From: Datura wrightii
Taxonomy: Eukaryota; Streptophyta; Magnoliopsida; Solanales; Solanaceae
Direction: 5' to 3'
DNA: 64,000 nucleotides
Assembly (NCBI GenBank): GCA_035772735.1
Contig: JASDFA010000016.1
Coordinates: 144,348,501-144,412,500, forward strand
The position numbers and the translations under genes are program-made. Below are positions 46,262 through 59,197 of this stretch, one piece after another. The notes under the pieces are model-generated. The model made no database searches. It was not told the origin of the DNA and saw only the letters and a program-made list of their open reading frames with translations. Positions within the stretch are counted from its first letter, which is position 1; every line of letters starts with the position of its first letter.

Positions 46262-48383
46262 TGTCACAACCCAAATATAGGCCCGGATCGAGAGACGGGA
46301 CAAAGAACCCCGAGAGGCTCCAAGTCGACCCATGGCATAAATATAACATCTAACTCATTCATATTAAAGAGGACGATCGACATACTCAACATAGCGGAAT
46401 TCTAAACATAACATAGCATCTGAATACATACATAAGTCTGAAGTCGAATACATATTGTGTTTGAAAAGACTCTAATCTTGACGAGTTGATGGGACAAGAT
46501 TCCAACTAACTAACTATAGTTTGAAAATTGAAAATACAGAACATATCTAAATAGGAAGGCCCTCGAAATATCAGGACTCACCAACGCTAATCGGGGGGTA
46601 CAAATGATTGGAATCTGGCTAGCAGCGGACTGAGTCTAGATATTAGAGCTTGTATCATGAAATGATATAGCATAGAGTATGTGGTCAGTACGTGGAATGT
46701 ACCAAGTATGCAAGGTAAGTAGAACCGCTAAGTAAGTAAAATCATAAATCATGCATATTATAAAACATAATCAAAAATAGGATTCTGAGAGTAAGGCTTG
46801 CGTGCTATTTTCTTAAATCATGATCTGAACATAGCTGAACATCATAACTGAATCGAATGACCAAAAGTTGAAAACTGGTAATTATAAGTAAAACTGAACA
46901 TTGGGCCAAACCTGCTGAAAACATAATATCATGAATGATGAACATGCATAACTGAAATCATGATGAACAATGGGAGACTCGTCATATAGCTGACATTACC
47001 ATGATAGAACTTACATGGTCCCGACTATCACACTCAAGTGGGCAGAGCCATCCAAAGCTTTGCTAGGGATGAGGACGCTACCATGATATCAACATCAAGA
47101 TAAAGGCTCTTTGGGGGTAGGGGAAGCTCACAAAGAAGGTCACAACAATTTGAATATACCTACATTGGCGTGTAGTTCTGAGGCATAGGGTTGACTGACC
47201 CATAGCCTACTCAGTGCTAAACACTATTCCTAAAAACATGCATATGCTCTCCATCGTTTTTCAACAAAGCTGATTCATAACATACATACATAAATCTGAA
47301 ATCATAACATGGGGAGCCTTGGCTCAAACCATACCACAAGCTGAAAATAATAGGAGTCTAGACTCCAAAACCATGTGGTAAGCTAATTCATGAAATCATA
47401 ACAACATACTTGATCATATGGGCTTGCCCAATACTTACACATGCTTGAAAGAAACTTGATTCACTTTGAAAACATGAACATAGAAATGGGTATTTCAAAA
47501 TCATACTTTCTTCACAAACATCTCATCATGCTTTTACGCATACTTCATAGATCTCAACTTTCATGGAATTTCATGGATGGGCATCATACTTTAGAAAACT
47601 TGAAAATATAATTTATAATTTAAAACATTGTAAAATCTTCCGATTAATCATAATTAAACATTGAAAACATGCTTAGATCATACCCATGATTGAAACTTAG
47701 AGAATTGATACATTGGGTAAAAACCCCATAGATTCATCAATAGAATTTCATGAATTGAGAGAAGATTGGGCATGGGTGTGGACAATTTCACCCATTCATA
47801 GTATTACATACCTAAATAGATCTGATTTTACCACTTCCTTGATTTCCCAAAGAGAATTGAGGAAGAACTTTGAAGAACTAGGCTAGATCACCTCTCAAAC
47901 CACTAAGCTTGCATGCATGAATTAGGATAGGCTTAGAATTGATTAACCCTTCTTAAAACAATCTATTATAAGCTTAAAATGATGTAGTTTAGGCCTTAGA
48001 AACTTAGGAATTACGGAAAATCCCTTAGTAAATTCACAGGGAAAAAGACATTGCCGGTCCCCACGATGGACTAGACAACTCATGCCCTGGACCATGAATC
48101 CTAGTAACCTGTCGTTCACTGCCAAATTTGTTCTAAGGGTCACTACGGGGGACACCATAACTCGTGGTGTACCCGACAATTCGTGGTGATGACCCATTAC
48201 GAACACTGTCTAATTTCTTCATCCTTCATATCACCTTTGACCATGGGTGACCTAACGAATCGTAGGGCTGACCACGACTCGTGGTTTCCCATGGTCACCC
48301 CAAACCTGAAATTTCCAAACATATTAAAACCCCTCCCCACAAGTCACTTAATGACTCATGGTATTCCTGATGGGTCACTGGAC
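46262..48383 (-). repeat. F1 5' LTR, part 1
   Basis: It matches 31251-33370 and is interrupted by G at the duplicated TGGAC (48379-48383 and 50856-50860). A CCACGACTCGTGG unit remains near 48272. Confidence 0.9.
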
Positions 48384-50855
48384 TGTCACGCCCCGAGTTT
48401 ACACCCTGGATGAAACACGATAGTTGAAGCCACAATTGACCCTAAGTCAACCCCTGGTGTATCATACACTAGCATTCTGAGTAACATAAAAATACATGCA
48501 GTGGAAATTTAAAGCAAAAATAATAATACTTGAACAAGGTTACATATTTAATTAAATCAATTTGAGTTTGAAAAATAGATTTACATCTAAAAGCCACTAG
48601 GTATGATGAGCTGCTGGGACAAAACCTCCAGCTAACTCCAAATCTAAATAAAAGAAACAAAAGCATAACTAAAGTAAATAAGCTCCGTCCTCAAAGGATA
48701 AGGACTCACCAATAGGATAGCTAAGTTCTTTAGTAAACGATTGGGTAACGGGGCTGAGACTGCGATCCTGCAGCTGTACCATAAAAAGATACAACATAAA
48801 AGTATGCATTCAGTACTTTGAATGTACTGAGTAAGTGAGAGAAACATAATATAATAAAATAAATAACAAGGAAATGCTGAACTGAAAGACATGCAATGAC
48901 CAACTAAAGTTACTGAGCTGAACAACTAAAATACTGAGGTGGTCTAGAAGATCCTTTGTGATGGACAAAACATATTCTAAGTCCGGAATACTAATCTTAA
49001 CTGAACTAAACTAAGATTGGACTTAACTGACTAGTGGGAGAGTCTATAACCGACATGTTACCACGTGAGCTAGACGTGGAGTTTGATGTATACAGCCACC
49101 GGTAGGATCCAATATACCTTGCCAGGGTATAAAGGCATAAACTGGGAGATCACAAAAGTTTGGGGCCAATTAGACCAATAAATACTAAAACCTATGCTGG
49201 CAACATAGTTTTGGGAACCTGGGTGCGCTGGAACCCCAGTCCGCTCGGTGCTAAGTCCTACTCCCACTGGATAATCCTAAACTGAATACTAGGATGATAG
49301 CTCGAAACTGGGGCCCGAGACTAGTTAGGGATATGTTTCTGAAAGTACCCCGAGAGTCTTAATGGGCCAGATTCTGAAACTAGGTTCTAGATGAGTCAGA
49401 GTTGCTTATCTAGAAGTGTCGTAACTGTCTTAGAATAAACTGAAATCTGAACTGGGGTCTCAAGATAGTTAGAGCTATACGTATAAAGTGTCATTACTGC
49501 ATAGTGAACCAATAAAATGGATTCTGAATCTAATTCTGATAATTGGGAGGTGATACTGACACCTCAGGAATTTCTGTAGTCAAACTGATCAGCTGACATT
49601 TCTGACTGACACCGAGTATTTTCATATTCTGACCAAGGCTATACAACCATGTATCTTACTAAGCATTTATCATATAAGATAACATGGGAATTCACTACAA
49701 TGGTATAGTTAAGAGAATATCAAGATTTATCATTTCAGTAAAATTTCTAGTTTGTTCTACCCTCAAGAACTAGGGCTAAATTCAATGCACAAGTATAAGC
49801 ATCAATGCTATCATCAGCTACTGGGAAAATACCCATAATTAACATACATGATGATTCCATATGGGTTAAACAAGGCATTATCGGAGATTTCTCAACATTC
49901 AAAACTTTGCAGGGCTAGAATTTACTTTTATTGGAATAACATTAATAAATTCATGAATTGATGGAAATCATGTCTAAAATAATCATAGACATCATGTTAT
50001 GTGGATTCCAAGAAAATTAACATTTATTCCCTTCACATTCGAACTCAGGGGCAGGATCTACAGAGATTAGAGAAGGGTTTTGGGGGACACAAGAGAATAA
50101 TTCTTCCCTTGTTGAATTCCCATATAGCTGATAAAGAATTTCCTTGAGAATTGAGGAGAAAAGGTCTGCCCTAGTTCTTGCTCTGAAATGCTCTGAGAGA
50201 ATCTTTCTATGATCCTTTCTGAATATTTGAGTGGGGAATGAGGAAAGAAACAATTTATACCCACTATTAAGTCTGAAATCATGACTAAAACGACGTAGTT
50301 TAAAGTTTAGAAGGGTAGGAGATTACTAAAAGACTCTTGGAAAATAGAAGGGAAAAACTATGTGTTAGTCCCCATGAGTGACCTAACGGGTCGTGGTCAG
50401 TGACCATGACTCGTGGTCACACTCGTGGACTACACTGCCTTGAGTACACTGAAGGTCTCCACGAGGGACGTAACAAGTTGTGGTTGGTGACCACGACTCG
50501 TGGTCACCTCTCATGGACCATACTGTCAAAAAAGCCATGGAGTCCCCCCTGGTGACACCACGACTCGTGGTATCCCAAACGAGTCATGGTGAGGACCCAT
50601 TGGGTACACTGCCTTACATTTCTTGGCTACAAATTATCCTTGACCACGGGTCGTATCATGACTCGTGGTCATACCCTTGGTCACCTAAACATCAATTTTT
50701 CATACTAAACACCCAGGTTTCACCACGAGTCACTTAACGACTTGTGGTCACTCCCCACGGGTCACAGAATGACTTGTTCTATGACCTGGTGCAGAATTTC
50801 CAGTTTTCTCTAATTTAAGTCTCGGGTCTAGCCTTTGAGATTCCAGGGCATTACA
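48384..50855 (-). repeat. G: solo LTR of a chromovirus
   Basis: It is 2472 bp, plus-strand TGTCACGCCCCGAG to CAGGGCATTACA, with a perfect target duplication TGGAC. There is no internal domain, so it is a product of LTR-LTR recombination. A palindrome array lies at 50395-50765. The best unit (50486-50508) has arms GGTGACCACGA and TCGTGGTCACC around one C. Confidence 0.92.
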
Positions 50856-50860
50856 TGGAC

Positions 50861-50944
50861 AACTCGTCCTATGACCTGGTGGAGCAATTTCTGTTTCTCT
50901 ATTTCAACTCCCGGGTCTGATCTTAGGGTTTTTAGGGTATTAAA
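50861..50944 (-). repeat. F1 5' LTR, part 2
   Basis: These 84 bp resume the LTR (compare 33366-33449) and end GGGTATTAAA next to the ATTTT target copy. Confidence 0.85.
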
Positions 50945-50949
50945 ATTTT

Positions 50950-51160
50950 ATCCCGGTGTCGTACACCAGCTAGAGGCATTTTTATTTTTACCTAGGTGTG
51001 TTACACTAGATTGATATATTTTATATGGATTTTATGGCCAGCTAGCCACTGGCATTTCAGTTATAGTTTTTATTGTGCATTAGTTGGTTGCATTTACACA
51101 TCAATATTGAGTTATTGTTGGGTTTTGATTTTCATGATTCTGTGTAGTTATTACTCCTTA
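50950..51160 (+). repeat. E0 3' LTR, part 3
   Basis: It holds the unit GTGTCGTACACCAGCTAGAGG at about 50956, matching the one before F1 (31187). S cuts it. Confidence 0.75.
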
Positions 51161-52664
51161 TGGGTGTGCCCGCAAGTGTACGGGTCGTGCAAGTAATATA
51201 GTGGCTCTTTTTAATAACCGAAATGTCGAACCCACAGGGACTGGACCCATTCTGCTAACTATCGAGTTAAAGTGTGATATAAACTTTCGCAAGTGTTGAT
51301 TATAGAAGTTTTTGAGCAGGTTTAATTAAGTCTAATTTTGGGTCAACGAAATATTCTGAATTCACTCTAGGAGCAACATAGAGTTAAAACCAGATAATCA
51401 TGCATTGTTACGATTTTCAATGGTTTAAGTATGAAACTATTAATTGTCATCTCACATAATTAGAATTGCATGTTCATGGCCTTTCGAGCCTCTAAACACG
51501 ACAAACTAGCATCACCACAACATTGTGAGCGAGGATGCTAATTCTAGTTCGTGGGCAATTAATTACGTGGATGTGGTTTATGTGGAAATGATAAGGGACT
51601 CTCGTACACCTAATCATTCAACTCAACTTAGCTTCAGAGCTACTTCTTCGAGTGGTGATCTGATAATTCTAAGTTGGTGCCTAGCTCATCCCGTTTTATC
51701 AACCAAGCAAGGTGTTAGGTATATTTCTATCCTAACACAAATTATATCGTGAGATACAATCATGCTCCTTACATTCCCATGTTTTGACCTAGGTAAATGC
51801 TTTCTCAAGCAAACGCCTTAGTTAACGTGTAGGTTTTCATGGTGATCAATCATAAAAACAACCAATAATTCATAATGCAAGACAAAAAAATAATCAATAA
51901 CTTAATTCCAACACAAATTCGTAAAAACACAATCATAACTCGTGGCTTCAACCCTAGAGGAAGAGTTCTAGACATTCATGTTCATAAAATTACAAGAAAA
52001 AATTAATAAACTAACATACTTACAAGAATTGGTAGAAGAGAAGGGAATTTGACAAACCCTAGATGAGTTCTCCCACTTCTCCCTTCACTCCTAAGTGGTT
52101 TTCCAGAATAAAATCGTGACCAAATGATTTTAGGAGCTAAGGGTCCTATTTATAGTAAATGAGAATTTTGCAAAATTAAGCCTGTCGTGGAATGTCTCAA
52201 TGTCATGGAGTGTATCGCGGAGCACTGCCTCCGTGACACGGAGGTAACACAGAAGCACACTGGAAATAGCCTCAGATATACCGAGGGTCGCTGCGCTGGC
52301 TGGCGTGACACACTACTCATGCAGCGCGATGGCATACTGCTGGCGCGCAGCTGGCCTGGCATGGCACGATGCTGGGCGCGGCACACGCACAACGTGGCAT
52401 GCTGCCTGGCACGGCCAGCCTTGCCAAGGCATGCTCCTTGCCGACTTGCACAAATTGCTCCGAACTCCATTCCTCTACTTCACCAATTTATGAATTAGTT
52501 CCTCAAAATAATTGAAACCTACAAAACAAAGACTAATCATGTTGGTTAGTACATATATTCACATTTATATAAAATCACATGAAAATGTATATAAATAAAT
52601 AGATAAACAAGGAAAAACTAAGTTATAAAGTATCACTCAGGCATGCTATTTTTGCCCACAATCA
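51161..52664 (-). repeat. S: solo LTR of the E3 type
   Basis: It is about 1.5 kb, minus orientation, with close similarity to the E3 LTR throughout. It ends plus-strand TTTGCCCACAATCA. CTTA(T) occurs at 51157-51161 and 52665-52669. The left end is a variant (TGGGTGTGCCCGCAAG in place of TGACRTGCCCGWTTCGCG...). A TATA (minus CTATAAATA) lies at 52147-52155. It is more diverged from E3 than the two E3 LTRs are from each other. Confidence 0.88.
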
Positions 52665-53150
52665 CTTATCTCTGGCTCAGTTATCATTATTATCTTATAT
52701 GTTTACAGTTTTTAGACTTACATACCAGTACATTTTATTCGTACTGATATCCCTTCATCTGGGGACCCCTCCTACAATCGTGCTGCAGGTACATGTCGAG
52801 GCTCAATTCATCAGACGCAATAGAAGCCAAATTTCAGCAGAATAGTGGTATGCTCCTCTCTTCCAGGAGCCATGTCCTTTTTTTTGACTATTTTGAGTTT
52901 TGTGTGTAGCACGGGTAGGCCGGGGCCCTGTCCTGTGCATTTCAGTTTGTTTACTCTGTATAGGCTGATGTGGACTAGTTTGTATGGTAGTTTTGGTTGG
53001 GTAGTAGTGTTAGTTTTCCATTTCTATGTTTAGCCTTATTCCAGCCTTGTCGACTTTCCAGATTTCTTATTCTTCACTATCGAGACCATATGTGTCCAAT
53101 ATTTATCTTGGTTGGTTGTGACAGGTGGCTCGGTCGGCCTTAGTGTTACA
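52665..53150 (+). repeat. E0 3' LTR, part 4 (end)
   Basis: It includes CTTACATACCAGTACATTTT and GATATCCCTTCATCTGGGGA, features of chromovirus R-U5, and ends GTGTTACA at 53150. Confidence 0.75.
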
Positions 53151-53224
53151 TTTTAAGATGCTATATAGCCGGATTCTCAATCAATCGTGAATCGAGTGTT
53201 AGTTGCACCATACCCTAATTTTGG

Positions 53225-53949
53225 GGAGTGATACTATCGTGCCATAACCTTTACCTGCTGGGATAAAGTTTGATATCACTAGCACCATGATATAGCTGCT
53301 GAATATGAAAAGGGAGTTTAGTGGTCACGCAGCTGACGATGCAAACATAAACTTGATGAACTTTATTCGCATATGCAAGACGTACAGGTCATATGGCGTG
53401 AGTCAAGATGCCATACAGTGGAGACTCTTCCCATAGTCTCTCTCTAGAGAGGCAACATTATGGTTATTGGAGTTACCCGACGACTCTGTTACCAACTGGA
53501 GGGAGGTTAAACAGGCTTTCCTAGAAAGGTATTTCCCACCCTCCAGGATGCTACAATTAAAGGATGAAATTTATAACTTGTGACAATTGAAGACTGAGGC
53601 ACTAGATAAGACATGGTTGAGATTTAAGAAGAAGCTGACCAAGTGCCCGAACCATAAAATTCCAAGTGAAAGTTTTTTAGAATATTTTTATAGGTTCTTA
53701 AACAACAACACAAAAGCTGCAGCAGATACTCTGGCAGGAGGAGCATTGATGAGTCATACGTGGGAGTAAGTTGCCATTATTCTAGATAGAGTGACTAAGA
53801 CTAACAGGGCCTGGCACACCAGGGAAACAAAAGCAGCTGCAGGTACATATGATGTTGGTATGTCTACGGATCAACATAGAAAGAAGGAGGAGCGTGATCA
53901 AGAGCTAGCTCATATGCGTACATTATTAGACCTGCTCACAAAGCATATC
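53225..53949 (+). pseudogene. K: gag fragment of a different Athila-like element
   Basis: A single frame reads through with only five or so stops: EFSGHAADDANINLMNFIRI, SREATLWLLELPDDSVTNWR, FLERYFPPSRMLQLKDEIYN, WLRFKKKLTKCPNHKIPSES, NTKAAADTLAGGALMSHTWE, then TNRAWHTRETKAAAGTYDVG. Stops include the one after RLFP near 53434, TGA 53581 and TAA 53767. The capsid type (one RFKKKL..CPNH motif) is Athila-like but clearly separate from E1/E2 and from J. H cuts it at 53949. E0 lies 75 bp to its left, so E0 probably landed in K. Confidence 0.85.
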
Positions 53950-55520
53950 TGTCATGACCTGAATGTACACCCGGATCGTAAACTCGGAACAAGGAGCCCC
54001 GAGGGACCCCGAGTCGACCCATGGCATGAGCATACATCTCATAGCAATCACATGAGAGGAAGACTTAGCATAAACAAAATGTAATCATGACATAATAAAA
54101 GGAAAAACGAAACTAGACTCATACGATACGGCTGATTACAACTTGTAGTCTGATAAGCCTCTAATCATGAAAAGACAGGTTGATGAGACAACTCCCCAAC
54201 AGTCCTGAAAATGAAAGAAAAATGTAGAGTCTGAATACATAGCCCTCGTAACATGAGGACTCAGCAAGTATGTTGAGAACAGCTCCGAGACAATCTACGT
54301 GTGAGGGTGAGCTTGAGAGCTGGGGCCTGTATCATAAAACGATACAACATAAAAAGTATGTGGTCAGTACGTGGAATGTACTAAGTATGCAAGTTAAATA
54401 AAAAGGACATTTACAACATATAAAATCTCATAAATTATCATAAGAGTAGGACTTCATGCTCAAATCATAAACATCATAATATAACATAAGGCTATAGGTT
54501 TTGAAAACATTCATAATGCAATCGTAATCATAATCATAAAAGGAAAGCTTTATTGAACTTAACTTAAGCCAATATATATATTCATAAACATGAATAAGTC
54601 ATGAGGAACAGTGGGAGATTCTCTTAACCGACATAACCCATATGAGCACACATGAAGCCCGATTTGTGACCCTAGACGGGAGGGTGTTCGTACCTTGCCA
54701 ACGGTAGAACCATGAAAGACGTGATCACACATGATAAGGGAAATTTGGGCCGGGGACAGTCATGAAAGGGTCCCAAAATACCTACGGTGGCACGTAGTTT
54801 ATGAGATCCAGGGCAGAACCTAGGCCCCGAACCTACTCGGTGTTTGATACTACTCTCAAAACATATATATAGTGCTCATAATATAACATGCATGGATTCA
54901 TGGGCTAGTTAAATTATGATAATCACAAACATGCTTGAGCATACGTGAACTAGCCATGACATGAGGCTCGTGAGTTAGCCAAAAAACATAATTCATGATT
55001 CATAAGATTCATACATACGTGTAGATCATGCATATAGCTTGTATTTCATAAAATCATAATGGGTAACATAATAAATTCATGATTTAAATCATAATTTATG
55101 CTGGGTTTATAAATATCATCAATGGGTAAATGGATCATAAATCAATTCATCATGGGGCATGCATAATTAGGCTTAAATACATAGAAATCGAAATCAATAA
55201 AATTATAAATGATTTAAATAATAAAAACTGATTAAAACCCACAGATTATGATAAGATTTTAAAATCACAAAACCATAATCAAATCATAAGAGTTTATGTA
55301 AATCAAATTCAAAACCCCATGAGTTTTTTGTTGAAATCTTTGTAAAAATCATAAAGGAGGGACATGGGTGTGGAAAAAATCACCTATTCATAGCCTTACA
55401 TACTTGGGAATATCTTATTCATTACTTCACTTGATTACCCAATAATGAAATTGGAAGAATTGAAGAGAAGAGCCTAGAATCTCCTTAGATTGCCTCTCAC
55501 TATTCTTGCATGCATGAATG
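53950..55520 (-). repeat. H: truncated chromovirus LTR
   Basis: It starts plus-strand TGTCATGACCTGAATG and aligns with the F2 LTR to TGCATGCATGAATG at 55520, where similarity stops. The last 650 bp or so of a full LTR are missing. Confidence 0.85.
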
Positions 55521-55928
55521 AAGAGAGTTTGTCTTCCCACGCTTACCTCCACTCTTAACAATAACCAACTCAATAATAAATAAACTTAATTTGAGTAGTA
55601 AATGAGATAGAATTTTCATACTATACACACTCAATTCTGACTCATTGTGCTGAAAATTAACATCTCTAGGCTTCCTGATCGTTAAATAGCAATATAATTT
55701 TTATGCATTTTATAATTTTTGAGAAATTTATTGATATTTATCCTTATTTTCAGAATTTTTATCATTTTATATTCAGTTGAAATATTTAACAATTTATTGA
55801 TAAATATCCTTAATTTAAAAATTTTCCACGGCCATCTAGAAATACAAATCATAATGTTGCAATTTATTTAAGTTGGTAATCATTTATTAATTTTTCACAG
55901 TACAATATGTTTTTGAAGTATACTTACA

Positions 55929-55987
<59 letters not shown>

Positions 55988-56120
55988 CTTTTAAAAATTT
56001 GATGTAATGGCTAAAAATATATTTCAGTTAAAAATTAGTTTAAAATATAATTATGAATATTGATCATATTTAACTAACTCAATAAAAGAAGAAACCCAAA
56101 AAAAATATGTAGAAAAATTA
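55521..56120. other. AT-rich unassigned DNA
   Basis: I see no gene and no element end. It holds a TA microsatellite and repeats of TTTATTGATAAATATCCTTA-like sequence (55728 and 55794). Confidence 0.6.
55930..55985. repeat. TA dinucleotide microsatellite
   Basis: There are about 27 uninterrupted TA units followed by TACTTTT. Confidence 0.97.
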
Positions 56121-58560
56121 TGTTGACACCCAAATTTTGGCCCTTCACTATGGTAATTAACTATTCAACATTCTTCAATCATAAACAGAGTAGAATAAAT
56201 GTTTATGGAAGGCAAATATATTTTAGAATCATTTTCAGGGTGAATTTTGTCATTTCATTTGGCAAAATATGCTAATATATATTTCATAAATTTAGCATGT
56301 AATTTTTAATATATGTTTTATTCATGTAGAATTTAAGACGTCCCAAAAATAAGTTTTAAATAGTTGAACATTTTATTTTTGTCGAATTAGGTATTACATC
56401 TTTACTATTAACATTACTCGATTTTGAAATAATTATTTTACTTTGTTAATTTGAAAAGCTTAAATGATTAATCAGGATAATCAATTAATGTCTTTCTTTT
56501 ATTCCAATTATGCCAATTATTTTCTGAGTCATTTGTCTATGATTTAAAATTGATTTGGTTATATTTTTAACCTGATTGGTTGAGGTATTTTTGTTATTTT
56601 GTTAACACACATTTAACAATATTCAGCCTTGTATTTCACCAATTTTGGTGCAAACTCACCTCCTTTATTTTCATAAGTTTGTTTAATCTACTAAATTAAC
56701 CCAGCCCAACAACTTAACCCGACCCACTTCTCTTCACATCCCCTAGACCCATTCTAATCCCTCATTTTCTTTTAAACCAAAAAAAACATATGAACAATAG
56801 CCAAACCTATCAAACAAAGACTAACTCTCTCTCCTCACGCTATCCTTTTTCTCCTTTTTCCATGCTAAGCCGAATTCGAAAACATGTTTGTGTGTGAGTT
56901 CAAGAGTAGTTTCAGCAAATTGATACTTGTACGACCTTTGAGCAACAAGTTCCACTTACGCTCTTCTGGATTTTGTCTTTTCTTTTTCCCTTTCTTTTCA
57001 TTTTTTCCTTGCATAGTTAGTATGATTTCTAGATGTTATTCTTATCCATTAAGGGATTTTCTAAAGTTTTTCTCTCCCACATTGGTTGAAATCCTCAATT
57101 TTAAGGAAATTGAGTCCTTATAAACTCCTCATCTTCATTACTATTCCTTCACAAATTTTTTATCCAAATTTCCCTAAATTTCCAAAATAGTAAGCATATC
57201 TATTTTGCTAGATATAAATTATTGAGAACCAGAGTCTAGTGTAAAATTTTATCTTTGTTGTTTATGAGTCTAAATTAGTGAAAAACTAGTCATTGTCAAC
57301 TCGTCGCATCAGACCACAACTTCAAAAAAAGGTGATATCGCTCTGAGTTCATTTGAAATTTCTCATTCTCCTTTGCATATTGTTGTTGGGTTGAGGCAAC
57401 AATAACACCTCCTTATCATGTCAACCAATTTAAGTCAAGCAAGAAAGGCAGTCTAATATTCGATCATAGGTTATACACAAATAGATGAAAATCAGATATA
57501 AATAGGTCAACAACACAAAATATTATCCCTTTTCTAGATTAGATTTAAATTTGAATTTGCTAATTTTATATTTGTTGACATTATTGATTTCTAACGGAAG
57601 TTTATTTAACATAAAAGAATCCCTAAAAGAGGTTATTTATTTCAATCAATTTCTATTCTATTTCAATCATTCTCTCTTTGTGATAAAAATACATAAAAAA
57701 GAGCTTAAACATTTTCTATCAATTTATTTTTCTAAGTGATAATTTTGTCTCAGACAACATGGTATTAATTTGTGAAAAATTCAAGATCTTATATTTTCTT
57801 CAACAACTTCCTTGTGTAGCTTTGATAATTTTTCTCATTCTTAAAGGGATAGATCGAGTACTTAGTTTAAGCTCTTATTTTACGAGTAAAAATCAATCTT
57901 TTGAAACCATGAAATCTATTTTACATAGATAGTACAATGTTATGCCTTAACTTATTTTAAGAATTCAAATAATTTTTTATAAGTTAGTCAAACATTTTAA
58001 ATCTATTGAGATTTACATTTGTGGAAATTCATAAGTGCCTAAAACCTTCTTAAGAATTTAACTTGAACCCTTATTCAAATTATGATTTTCAAAATAAAAA
58101 GATTTTTATTTTTAATTATGTTTTACAATTGTTACTTAATTTTCTATAGTTAAGTGGTGACTGTTTTTAAATGTACGAAGCCAAGTTATGAAAGTTTTTC
58201 GAACTTAGGTTCAAAAATGACCATAACATAAATGATAACTCTGTTGAGGATTCATTTAGATTCTAACCAAAAGCGTTTTGAAATATTGTGTGGCTAAATA
58301 TATAATTGTATTAATTGTTAAATTTAGCAAATATGTGTTTAAATTTCAAATATTATTGTCATTTGCATTCATGACATTTCTCCGCCAAACAACAAAAATA
58401 ACTATCACACAAGCACCAAAAGAGTTTTGCGAGTTCGCAACCACCTTTTACTATAAAACCCTTTTTTGAAATTTAATAAAAATTTATTGATTTGCAGGTC
58501 TCAATGCTTATATTAATTCCAACCAGTTTTTTCACTTGGGTCCCCAATCTTTCAAAAATT
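56121..58560 (+). repeat. Possible LTR or LTR remnant of an unassigned element
   Basis: It begins TGTTGACACCCAAATTTTGG, a start I associate with plant LTRs. It is T-rich, with a C/T-rich leader-like part (56700-56880). The ORF at 56884-57123 is hydrophobic low complexity with no recognised domain. I could not find the matching end or a primer site. Confidence 0.35.
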
Positions 58561-58699
58561 CAACTATAGTCCAGCTAGTGTAGAGCTAAAGCAAAATTAA
58601 ATTTTAGAGTATTTGCCTAGCTGGCCCAACACCCGAGCAACATTGGATCCATTAGAAGACTACCTTATGTCTGAAATAACACACGGTCAGAATGGAAAA

Positions 58700-59197
58700 T
58701 GGTATCACCCAAATCTACCTCCAATTAGGAATGTGTACACAGTCGACTGTAATATAACTACCCATCAAAGAGTTGAGATTGTATCCACAAGGACTTTGTA
58801 TTGATCCAAGCTACTAAGAAAAACAATATGACTCAATGCTTGAAGAACTACTCAAGTTAATGTATAGGAGATAATTAAGATAAATTGCTAAATTCTAGAA
58901 TGTTAAAGGTGAAATCAATAGGAGAAAATACTAGGGATGTATTCTCGCATATGATTAACCCTTCTAAACCACTCAATTATATTCATTAATATGGGCTCTT
59001 TGTAAATATGCAAACGATCTCTAAAACAATAATTAGGTTTATTTCAACAACCAACAAATGTTTATCTCACACAATTTTTTCAAATTGAGGAGAATTCAAA
59101 TCAAGATAGATTATAATTTGATAATTAGATTCAACAAACCTCTAAGTAAATCTATTAAACAATGGTTATGCCTTGGGTCATTGTTGATTGATGCCAC
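58700..59197 (-). repeat. Antisense LTR fragment related to J
   Basis: On the minus strand it has CTTGTGGATACAATCTCAAC then CTAATTGGAGGTAGATTTGG. J has CTCTGTGGATACAATCCCAA and AATTGGAGTGGATTTGG at its LTR end (60471-60552). It is cut on the right by J. Confidence 0.55.

Larger units (their letters stand above)
31251..50944 (-). mobile_element. F1: Tekay/Del-type chromovirus, hosting F2 and G
   Basis: It is in minus orientation with LTRs of about 2.2 kb (31251-33449, and 46262-48383 plus 50861-50944), an initiator-tRNA-Met primer site, a PPT, gag, a protease fragment, RT-RNase H and integrase. The target duplication is ATTTT. F2 interrupts the protease and G interrupts the 5' LTR. Many stops and changed catalytic residues make it inactive. 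Confidence 0.92.
1..53150 (+). mobile_element. E0: 3' part of a Tekay/Del-type chromovirus, split by insertions
   Basis: This is the oldest recognisable backbone of the window apart from K. Its integrase runs off the left edge, is cut at 991 by E1, and resumes in the same reading frame at 16251. The polypurine tract and 3' LTR follow. E2, F1 and S sit inside that LTR. Removing them leaves about 2.57 kb of LTR, from a degenerate TG end (TATTACACCC) at 16536 to GTGTTACA at 53150. The 5' LTR, gag, protease and RT lie outside the window. Lineage comes from the integrase tail and LTR style. Confidence 0.82.

Noticed and set aside
50395..50765. CRISPR-like array of regular palindromes
   Set aside because: Spacing is irregular, units are diverged, and the array lies in a plant LTR.
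56884..57123. 79-codon hydrophobic ORF
   Set aside because: Low complexity, no domain, inside a probable LTR remnant.
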